Positions 51,784 through 58,321 of a stretch of 58,321 nt of DNA are shown piece by piece. Where the stretch lies: positions 1 through 58,321 of the forward strand of contig NZ_NGNS01000027.1 of NCBI RefSeq assembly GCF_002165625.1. The letters are read 5' to 3'. The number at the start of each line of letters is the position of its first letter. Positions within the stretch are counted from its first letter, which is position 1. Both the position numbers and the translations under genes were made by a program. Below the pieces are notes generated by a model that was given only the letters and a program-made list of their open reading frames with translations, did not search any database and was not told the origin of the DNA. The stretch is from Neiella marina (GTDB taxonomy: Bacteria > Pseudomonadota > Gammaproteobacteria > Enterobacterales > Neiellaceae).

Positions 51784-52197
51784 TCACACTGGTACGCAGG
51801 ACTTCAGCGCGGTTGCTAAAGCGGCCATAACATCGGACCGGCTGACGACACCAATCACCCGATCATCTTCGACGACTGGATAGATTTTCGGCTTGGCCTT
51901 GACCATTTGCTGAGCCAGATCGACTAATCCCATTTCTGGGGTAACCGATAGCGGCTCGTGACTCATTACGTCTTCTACTTTTAGCGTTGTGTCGCAAAAG
52001 TATGACGCGCTGATTAGCATGCGAATACAGTCCTGCTCAGAAACAAAGCCTTTGAGCTGATGTCTGGCATTGACCACGGGGGTCCCCGTAATACCGAATT
52101 CGCGTAATAGGTCCACTGTGTTGGTTAGTGGCGATCCCACTTCAATGTGTGGATATTGCTTTTGCATGATGTCGCGAACTTGATGTTTATGAGGCAT
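51784..52197 (-). CDS. CBS-domain pair protein
   Basis: 137 residues made only of two CBS motifs (VRDIMQKQYPHIEVGS and VEDVMSHEPLSVTPEMG). Such stand-alone pairs bind adenosyl nucleotides and act as energy or ligand sensors for unknown partners. It ends 13 bases from the convergent barrel gene. The EAL protein next upstream also carries a CBS pair. Confidence 0.85.
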   Translation of the reverse strand: MPHKHQVRDIMQKQYPHIEVGSPLTNTVDLLREFGITGTPVVNARHQLKGFVSEQDCIRMLISASYFCDTTLKVEDVMSHEPLSVTPEMGLVDLAQQMVKAKPKIYPVVEDDRVIGVVSRSDVMAALATALKSCVPV

Positions 52198-52357
52198 AGT
52201 TTTATCTCCCTGAGCAACATGATCCCAGTATGCGCATCATTTTGAAAAACGGCCAATTGATTTAGCGAAAGCAATACATAGGCCACATCTATTAGTATTT
52301 TGAGGCAACAAAGCCCTACTATATATGTGCCTAATATCGCTGCGCCGGTATTGTTGT

Positions 52358-54154
52358 TTAGCCGTTTTCTACTGCTTGCAAAGGCGGTGTTGGCGCATAG
52401 CCTTGGTTGGGGATTCTTCGGCGCGATATGAATAATGAGCTGGTGGCGCTGCGTTTGGCTTCTTTCTTCGCATCTGCCGCTAAGGCAGCAATTTCATGGT
52501 GAGAATGGCAGCCCAGCAAATCAGGTTGTACGGCGCCAATTGCTAAACCAAGGAGTGGAAAAAACTGCTCTTTACCGCTTCGCGTGCGGGCATAGACTCC
52601 ACCTTGTTCAACATCGGCTTGCTCGTAATAGTGGCTGATGCGGGCATCAAAATCTTGCAGTATGAGTTCGCAACGTTGTTGCCAGTTATCAGTTGTCATA
52701 ATAGCCACAAAGTCATCGCCGCCAACATGACCAACGAAATTACCAGGGCCTGCGGCGTGACTTTTCAGTAGCTCAGCAACAAGTTGGATGACCATATCGC
52801 CTCTGCCATAGCCATAAACATCGTTGTAGGGCTTAAAGTTGTTTAGATCGAGGTAAGCAAACGTGAATTCTTTTGGTTTGTGCAGCAATCGCTCTACTTC
52901 TCGATAAATTGGTACATTGCCTGGCAGCATAGTCAACGGGTTGGCATAGCGAGCGCTCTGCAGGCGTGATTCGGTAATTCGGCGCAACAAGCTGCGAACC
53001 GAGCCTAACCCTTTGTATTGCCCAGAAGCGGTGATAATGAAATGAGTACGGACGTCAAAACTCTCTTCATCGGTTACGGTTCGGCTGACTACTTCTAACG
53101 GTGTATCGGCCTCCACGACCACAGGGTTCAATTGCATCACTTGCGAAATTGGCCGGCGTTCGTTTAACGAACGGCCATAAGGGGTGGAGAATAGCTCTAA
53201 CAACGTTGCGCGCTGAACGATCCCTGCTGGCACTTTACCTTCTGTTACCGCAATCGACTGTAAGCTTGGGTCGCGAAGGAAACGATCAACGACCTGACCT
53301 ACCTGCACATCATGTGACACCGCTAGAGCGGGGGAGAGTAACTGGTTGGCGGTATCGCTGAGGTTTTGCAACGAGGCACTGCGTTCATTGCGAATCTTAT
53401 AAACACCAACCGGCTCTAATCCTACTTCTGGCTGCGGATGACCCAGCAAGTAGCCTTGGCCATAATCAATACCCAGCTCTTGTACCTGGATCAGCTCTTC
53501 GTCAGTTTCGATGCCTTCTGCCACCACCTTCGAACCAGTCGTTTGAGCGAGAGAAACAATGCTTCGGACAAATTCTTTTTTCAGTGGGTCCGAGTGAATT
53601 TGGCTGACAAAATAGCGGTCGATTTTAATGATGTCGGGTCGCAATTCGGACCATAGTTTGAGCCCCGAAAAGCCGGCGCCAAGGTCATCAATCGCGATTA
53701 GAAAACCCAATTTTCTATAATGCTCAACGGCTTGTCTAAGGGTCTTCGGGCAGTCAACACGATGCTGTTCTGATAATTCGATAACCACTTGCTCTGGTCG
53801 TAAGCCATACTGATCGAGCAGTTCTAAAGTCCGGCCTCTGGGATGGTCTTCTGATAACAACGTGACTGGGCTGACATTGATGAACAGCAGCGCTTGAGTA
53901 TCGAATTCAACAAACCGGCGAATAGCGCATAGACGACAAAGTAGATCTAGTTTTGATAGTCGTTGGGTTTGTTGAGCGACATCGAATAGTGCCGCGGGCG
54001 AATGAAGAGGACTATCAGATGGCCCGCGGCTCAGCGCTTCATAGCCAATTACAGAACCACGTCGAAGATGTACCAGAGGCTGAAACAGCGAGGTTATTTT
54101 TTGCTCGACAATGACACTGGTAAGTTCGTCATACAGCGGGTGACGTTGGCTCAT
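52358..54154 (-). CDS. EAL-CBS-GGDEF cyclic-di-GMP protein
   Basis: 598 residues. The EAL domain (about 10-240) keeps all main catalytic motifs: YEALSRG, LFINVSP, IDDLGAGFSG, IIKIDRY, VAEGIET, GQGYLLG. A CBS pair follows (about 270-400), then a GGDEF domain (about 415-580) whose signature reads GGDDF and whose usual R-x-x-D inhibition site is not evident. Phosphodiesterase activity is likely; cyclase activity is uncertain, since GGDDF is altered at one position. No membrane helix. Leftward, single gene. Confidence 0.9.
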   Translation of the reverse strand: MSQRHPLYDELTSVIVEQKITSLFQPLVHLRRGSVIGYEALSRGPSDSPLHSPAALFDVAQQTQRLSKLDLLCRLCAIRRFVEFDTQALLFINVSPVTLLSEDHPRGRTLELLDQYGLRPEQVVIELSEQHRVDCPKTLRQAVEHYRKLGFLIAIDDLGAGFSGLKLWSELRPDIIKIDRYFVSQIHSDPLKKEFVRSIVSLAQTTGSKVVAEGIETDEELIQVQELGIDYGQGYLLGHPQPEVGLEPVGVYKIRNERSASLQNLSDTANQLLSPALAVSHDVQVGQVVDRFLRDPSLQSIAVTEGKVPAGIVQRATLLELFSTPYGRSLNERRPISQVMQLNPVVVEADTPLEVVSRTVTDEESFDVRTHFIITASGQYKGLGSVRSLLRRITESRLQSARYANPLTMLPGNVPIYREVERLLHKPKEFTFAYLDLNNFKPYNDVYGYGRGDMVIQLVAELLKSHAAGPGNFVGHVGGDDFVAIMTTDNWQQRCELILQDFDARISHYYEQADVEQGGVYARTRSGKEQFFPLLGLAIGAVQPDLLGCHSHHEIAALAADAKKEAKRSATSSLFISRRRIPNQGYAPTPPLQAVENG

Positions 54155-54471
54155 GGGAAATGCTCTTGACTATTATCAAAGGGCGAAACATGACAGTAAA
54201 GTGTGACAGTTTGATTACTTGAGCTGGTTTTGAAATGACTATTTGGTTAAATATTCCAATAACTTGTTTAACCTCAATGGTGATTGGCACCAATCAATTG
54301 ACGCATTGATCAATGATTGGTCACCGCGTCATCGATCGAGATCAGGGATATGTAATATTTTGTAATTATCAATGAGATGTAGTTGATATGGCGACTTATC
54401 TTTGTAGACTCCCTTAGATGATAAGCCGGTCGCTCGAATTGGCGTAAAATACACTACTTAGGACCATTACC
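54155..54471. other. Non-coding interval with clustered dyads, divergent promoter region
   Basis: No gene in this 317-base gap between divergent genes. Perfect dyad TGATTGG-CA-CCAATCA (54281-54296), palindrome ATTGATCAAT (54305-54314), a second TGATTGG (54314-54320) exactly 33 bases after the first, and TGACGC/GCGTCA (54299-54304 with 54326-54331). This may be an operator for one or both flanking genes. Confidence 0.45.
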
Positions 54472-54999
54472 ATGACCCAAACGGATAAGTTTCACCCTGC
54501 GGTGAAAGCCATGCACGGTTTAATGGCTGTTGCCATCATTGCTGCTATTGCCATTATTTTGTATGCGGATCAAATGCCGCGCAGTCCTGAAAAGTTTGAA
54601 TTGTATTTTTGGCACAAGTCGCTGGGATTACTGTTGGCGGGCTTGATTATCGCCAGATTCATTGTTGTGAAGAAATTCGGTAAACCGGCGCCACTTGGCA
54701 GTGAAATGCAGAAAACTATGGCGCAGTGGGGTCATCATCTGCTGTATTTGGCCATGGTTCTGATGCCGCTGAGTGGCCTGACCATGTCATACTCGGGTGG
54801 ACACAGCATTCCATTTTTTGGCTTGTTTGAGATTCCTGGTGCCGCGGAGAAATTAGAGACCCTTGGTGGTATTGCTCATCAAGTCCATGAGATTGCTGGC
54901 AACCTATTGATCATCGCAATTGTGCTGCATATTTTGGCGGCATTGCATCATCAGTTCTTTCTTAAAGACGGCACCTTAAGCCGAATGTTTGGCCGTTAA
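54472..54999 (+). CDS. Cytochrome b561 family protein
   Basis: 175 residues, ATG with AGGA upstream. Four membrane helices with haem-ligand histidines (FHPAVKAMHG, FWHKSLGLL, HQVHEIAGN, VLHILAALHH) as in the YodB/CybB family of di-haem b-type cytochromes. It probably moves electrons from quinol to periplasmic partners. Single gene, rightward, with a terminator. Confidence 0.9.
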   Translation: MTQTDKFHPAVKAMHGLMAVAIIAAIAIILYADQMPRSPEKFELYFWHKSLGLLLAGLIIARFIVVKKFGKPAPLGSEMQKTMAQWGHHLLYLAMVLMPLSGLTMSYSGGHSIPFFGLFEIPGAAEKLETLGGIAHQVHEIAGNLLIIAIVLHILAALHHQFFLKDGTLSRMFGR

Positions 55000-55013
55000 G
55001 CGAATTGAAGAGC

Positions 55014-55047
55014 AATAAAAAAAGCTGGCTAAAGCCAGCTTTTTTAT
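55014..55047. terminator. Bidirectional terminator
   Basis: AAAAAAGCTGGCT / AGCCAGCTTTTTT (loop AA) lies between the convergent cytochrome b561 and DHOD-like genes. It has T runs both ways. Confidence 0.92.
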
Positions 55048-55063
55048 TGCCTGAAAATGGTTG

Positions 55064-56011
55064 CTACTTGAAGTAGGGGCTGTGGAAGTTGTGCAGGCTT
55101 TTCATGTACTGCACCCTGTCTTGAGCCGCACTATCGGCTTGTCGCTGTTCGCTGAGTAAACCAATGATGCTTGGAATGTCATCGCATTCATGATGCTCCA
55201 TCCAGTCTTTCAGACCGCGATTCAAGGTTGTAATGTAGTCGATGCCATTGCGAATCAAACAAGAGGCTACTTGTACCGCATTAGCCCCAGACAACAGGTA
55301 TTGCAGCACTTGTTCTGCGTGCTCAACGCCACTGTTACCTATGATGGAACCATTCATTTTGCCGTGCAGCAAGGATGCCCAGTGAATGCCCCAAGCACTG
55401 TCTTCTTTGTGCGATAAATGAACGTGGCGTGATAGCTCCATGCTGTCGGTATCGACCTGGGGGAGATAGAGGCGATTGAACATCACCAAGCCATCAATAC
55501 CTGTTGAATCAAGCACCATTGCCAAATACCCAGGTGAGCTCAGTGTTGGCATCAACTTCATGGCCATCGGGCGCTGACAAATGGCTCGCATTTCGGTGGC
55601 AATTTCGACCAACTCATCTTCGATGTCACGGCCACTGCGCATTAGGTTAATCGGCAGGTGATACGGGTTGTATTCCACCGCATGGGCGCCGGCCTCCATC
55701 ACTGCCATGGTCATCTGACTGAGGTGATCGAGGTTGGTGCCATTGAGACTGGCAATGATTGGAATATTAAGGTCGCTGGCTTGTTCGACTAACTTAAGGT
55801 AGCTGTCACGATCAACACGATATTGGGAATCGGGCTCACCATTGTTGATGCGAGATTCTTCGAATAATGAAAACAATACCACTGCGCCGGCACCAGCCTC
55901 TTGCATGGCTTCAATATTTTCAATTTTTGCAGATAACGGACAAGCGGCAACCACAATAGGGCTGGCGATGGAAAAGCCAAGATACTGGCTCGACAGTGGG
56001 TTCACAATCAT
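55064..56011 (-). CDS. Dihydroorotate dehydrogenase-like flavoprotein
   Basis: 315 residues, a TIM barrel with FMN-binding features: LGFSIASPIVVAACP, IIASLNGTN, MAMKLMPT, and IGNSGVEHAEQVLQYLLSGANAVQV. It is of the DHOD-like subgroup, which differs from true PyrD and is not tied to pyrimidine synthesis. Substrate unknown. ATG with AAAGG upstream. Confidence 0.82.
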   Translation of the reverse strand: MIVNPLSSQYLGFSIASPIVVAACPLSAKIENIEAMQEAGAGAVVLFSLFEESRINNGEPDSQYRVDRDSYLKLVEQASDLNIPIIASLNGTNLDHLSQMTMAVMEAGAHAVEYNPYHLPINLMRSGRDIEDELVEIATEMRAICQRPMAMKLMPTLSSPGYLAMVLDSTGIDGLVMFNRLYLPQVDTDSMELSRHVHLSHKEDSAWGIHWASLLHGKMNGSIIGNSGVEHAEQVLQYLLSGANAVQVASCLIRNGIDYITTLNRGLKDWMEHHECDDIPSIIGLLSEQRQADSAAQDRVQYMKSLHNFHSPYFK

Positions 56012-56160
56012 TCAGCACAACCTTTGTTTTCAAGTAATTACATGTTGAGCATAGCGTGAAATAGACAGATTACATGTTGCGGCAAGCTGATTATTTCGGT
56101 TCGCTACGGTGGCGAACGCTATGCTCATTTATTATCGGTTTTGTGTTGACCTTAACTGAT

Positions 56161-56616
56161 CTAAGTTCGAGATTGTAGATAGCTGCTGTAATCTGGAACT
56201 GTGGTCGGGTATTCCTGCTCCAACAGTGGCGATTCCATCAGGAAATCTGCTGATGCTGAATTACACGCGACAGGGATGTTCCATACCGCGGCCAAACGCA
56301 GTAAAGCTTTGACATCTGGGTCATGAGGTACCGCATCTAGCGGATCCCAGAAGAAAATCATCATGTCGACTTCGCCTTCTGCGATGAGGGCTCCGAGTTG
56401 TTGGTCACCACCCATTGGGCCACTAAGCATACATGTCACATCGATACCGGTGGCTTTCGCTACCAGAGTACCGGTGGTGCCGGTGCCAAATAATTGGTGT
56501 TTGATTAATTGTTCTTTTCTGCTGCTGACCCACTCAAGCAACGCCGCTTTCATGTGGTCATGAGCGACCAGAGCGATGCGTTTGCGAGCGGGGATAAGGC
56601 GGGTTGTTTTATCCAT
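56161..56616 (-). CDS. mgsA: Methylglyoxal synthase
   Basis: 151 residues, normal length. Signature motifs: [10 protein letters not shown] (catalytic and phosphate-binding His/Asp), GTGTTG phosphate loop, [14 protein letters not shown], and [15 protein letters not shown]. It turns dihydroxyacetone phosphate into methylglyoxal and phosphate, a bypass used when sugar phosphates build up. Leftward, divergent from ung. Confidence 0.97.
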   Translation of the reverse strand: MDKTTRLIPARKRIALVAHDHMKAALLEWVSSRKEQLIKHQLFGTGTTGTLVAKATGIDVTCMLSGPMGGDQQLGALIAEGEVDMMIFFWDPLDAVPHDPDVKALLRLAAVWNIPVACNSASADFLMESPLLEQEYPTTVPDYSSYLQSRT

Positions 56617-56756
56617 AATTTTCGCGCGTAGTAGTTGTGAATCTGGCGTTGAGACTACCGCTAGGTTGAACGCTTCGCAATCGCTTTTTCAATGCTTCAC
56701 GCTTATCTATTGATTAGTGATAAGCTTGCCGCAGTTTATTTAAGAGGAACGTCACC

Positions 56757-57455
56757 GTGAGTGCCATTGATCAGGTAACTGGCTATTGGAAAACATTTTT
56801 TGCTGAGCAGCTAGAGCAAGACTACATGAAAGTCTTGAGTCAGTTTCTGCGTGAACAGAAGCAGCAAGGGCAGGTTATCTATCCCGCCAGCGACAATATC
56901 TTCAAGGCGTTTGAATGGACGCCGCTGGAGCAAGTCAAGGTCGTTATCATCGGTCAGGACCCTTATCACGGCCCGGGTCAGGCCCATGGCTTGTCCTTTT
57001 CGGTGCCTGCGGGAGTTGACCAGCCGCCATCGTTAAAGAATATCTTTAAAGAACTGAATCGTGATTTGGGGATCACTGCGCCCAACCACGGTTGCTTAGA
57101 AGCTTGGGCCAAGCGCGGTGTACTGTTATTAAACAGCGTCTTGACGGTACCCGATGGCGCCGCTGGAGGCCATCAGAAAAAGGGGTGGGAACAATTTACC
57201 AATGCCGCACTGCAAGCCATTAATGATCGTTGTGACCATGTTGTATTCCTGAGCTGGGGCCGTTTTGCTCATGGCGTCTGTGAACAGATTGATGTCAATA
57301 AGCATGCAGTGATCAAAACTTCTCACCCGAGTCCTTTGGGTGCAAATCGGGCCGGCAAAGACTTTGCCTCGTTTGTAGGTTCTGGCTGCTTTTCTCAAGC
57401 AAATCGGTGGCTTATGGAACAACAAATCGCTCCAGTGAACTGGCAGATCGATTGA
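56757..57455 (+). CDS. ung: Uracil-DNA glycosylase, family 1
   Basis: 232 residues, GTG start with GAGGAAC six bases upstream. The family motif GQDPYHGPGQAHGL has the catalytic Asp, and SHPSPLGANR is the DNA-intercalating loop with the catalytic His. It removes uracil from DNA. Single gene, divergent from mgsA. Confidence 0.98.
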   Translation: MSAIDQVTGYWKTFFAEQLEQDYMKVLSQFLREQKQQGQVIYPASDNIFKAFEWTPLEQVKVVIIGQDPYHGPGQAHGLSFSVPAGVDQPPSLKNIFKELNRDLGITAPNHGCLEAWAKRGVLLLNSVLTVPDGAAGGHQKKGWEQFTNAALQAINDRCDHVVFLSWGRFAHGVCEQIDVNKHAVIKTSHPSPLGANRAGKDFASFVGSGCFSQANRWLMEQQIAPVNWQID

Positions 57456-57603
57456 CATTAGCGGTGATTGACGTAATTTTATGCAAACTTGAGCTGGCTC
57501 ATTCAGCATAGTTACTACCCTAAATATAATAACCACCAGACCTACAACTCATCGTCGTAGCCTGACTGCGCGTTGAAGCCAATGATTGGCGGGAGAGAAA
57601 TGC

Positions 57604-58185
57604 ATGATCTTAGATATCATCCACAAGGAGCACGTCAATATGACGATGCTGCTGAAGTTCCTCAATGCAAAACTGGAAGACTTGCGGCAAGAAAAAGATA
57701 TTCGTTACGATCTGATTAAAGATATTGTCGAGTACCTCCACGAATACGCTGATAAGCATCATCACCCTTGTGAAGACATCATTTACAACTACTATCTTGA
57801 GCAGAAAAAAGGCGAGAAAGTGGCTGATGGGGTTCACAAGCTCGCCGAGCAACACATCAAAATTTCTGCGCTGACAGAGCAGTTATGTGACATGACGGAA
57901 ATGATTTTGATGGATGCGGTGGTGCCACAACAGCAGTACATCGATATTCTGGCTGAGTTTTTAGACGTCCAGACCAGCCACCTCAATTACGAGGAAGACC
58001 ATATTCTTCCAGCGTTGCGTGACGAGCTAACAGACAGCGACTGGCAAGCGATCCTCGCCTTATTACCATATGAGGGTATTGAAGACGTTGATTCCCTAAA
58101 AGAGTTGGCCCGCAAGTCCGATCCGCTATTTGGCGACAACGTCAAAGAGCGGTACCAATCGTTGCGAGACAACCTTGGCGCCTAA
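57604..58185 (+). CDS. Hemerythrin HHE domain protein
   Basis: 193 residues from the ATG at 57604 (GGGAGAG upstream); an in-frame TTG at 57586 is less likely. Iron ligands are seen in HKEHVNM, YADKHHHPCEDII, HLNYEEDHILP, in a four-helix bundle. Such proteins bind a di-iron site and may sense or carry oxygen or nitric oxide, or help repair iron-sulfur centres. Cytosolic, single gene. Confidence 0.88.
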   Translation: MILDIIHKEHVNMTMLLKFLNAKLEDLRQEKDIRYDLIKDIVEYLHEYADKHHHPCEDIIYNYYLEQKKGEKVADGVHKLAEQHIKISALTEQLCDMTEMILMDAVVPQQQYIDILAEFLDVQTSHLNYEEDHILPALRDELTDSDWQAILALLPYEGIEDVDSLKELARKSDPLFGDNVKERYQSLRDNLGA

Positions 58186-58204
58186 TCGCAGGCAATAAAA
58201 AAGC

Positions 58205-58266
58205 CCCGTTTAGCGGCAATGCTGTTCACTTAAGAGGAGCGGCATTGCGGTTTACCGGATAACGGG
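58205..58266. other. Inverted repeat of unknown role
   Basis: CCCGTT / AACGGG outer arms and GCAATGC / GCATTGC inner arms enclose an interrupted stem downstream of the hemerythrin gene. It may be part of the transcript end or a small repeat element. Confidence 0.35.
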
Positions 58267-58282
58267 TCTTGGATATTTTCAC

Positions 58283-58316
58283 CGCCCTAGGCCTTGACGG
58301 CCTAGGGCGTTTCTCT
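58283..58316 (+). terminator. Rightward terminator at the window edge
   Basis: CGCCCTAGGCC / GGCCTAGGGCG (11 bp, loop TTGAC) is followed by TTTCTCT. It is the likely end of the hemerythrin transcript. Confidence 0.7.
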
Positions 58317-58321
58317 ATGAA

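Overview
The window reads as an ordinary chromosomal segment of a free-living, probably marine gammaproteobacterium. It has the ArcA/ArcB redox system, RsmC, a YaeQ-family protein, GltBD, NirBD, FolE2, two chemoreceptors, several cyclic-di-GMP proteins and a GH5 glycosidase. I do not name a genus. All identifications come from reading motifs, not from a database search.

Layout. 1-415 is a gene-poor edge with two leftward terminators. 415-9909 holds a DUF885 lipoprotein, a NIT-domain chemoreceptor, a leftward run (YaeQ, HD-GYP, MtnN, CbiB-like, DUF2721, TRIC) and a BMT5-like methyltransferase. 10106-13438 holds a second chemoreceptor and a class C serine hydrolase. 13439-16210 is AT-rich and foreign-looking: three gene cassettes, each closed by an attC-like palindrome, with no integrase visible (a CALIN-type array). 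All three encode membrane proteins, and the last, a two-helix K+ channel, is broken by an in-frame TGA. 16323-23208 holds a GH5 lipoprotein, a DJ-1/PfpI protein, an OmpR-type two-component pair and a divergent DUF748 protein.

23240-36914 is a nitrogen block read leftward: nirB, nirD, a NarK-type transporter and a PP2C/Ser-Thr kinase fusion form one likely operon. It sits behind a textbook sigma-54 promoter with an NtrC-like site upstream. gltB-gltD lie in the same block, so nitrite reduction to ammonium and ammonium incorporation into glutamate are side by side. A VOC gene worn down to 40 codons trails the kinase gene.

37261-58321 holds folE2, then arcB and arcA convergent around a shared terminator, DUF3293, glgA, rsmC, a SieB-like membrane protein, a FapA-family protein, an SDR-DUF2867 protein, an SMP-30 family protein, adenine deaminase, tRNA-Leu(CAG), a small outer-membrane barrel, a CBS protein, an EAL-CBS-GGDEF protein, cytochrome b561, a DHOD-like protein, mgsA, ung and a hemerythrin.

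The most notable items are the orphan attC cassette array with its decayed channel gene, the sigma-54/NtrC nitrite operon that carries a kinase-phosphatase fusion, and the bacterial BMT5-like methyltransferase with a C-terminal zinc-finger-like tail.
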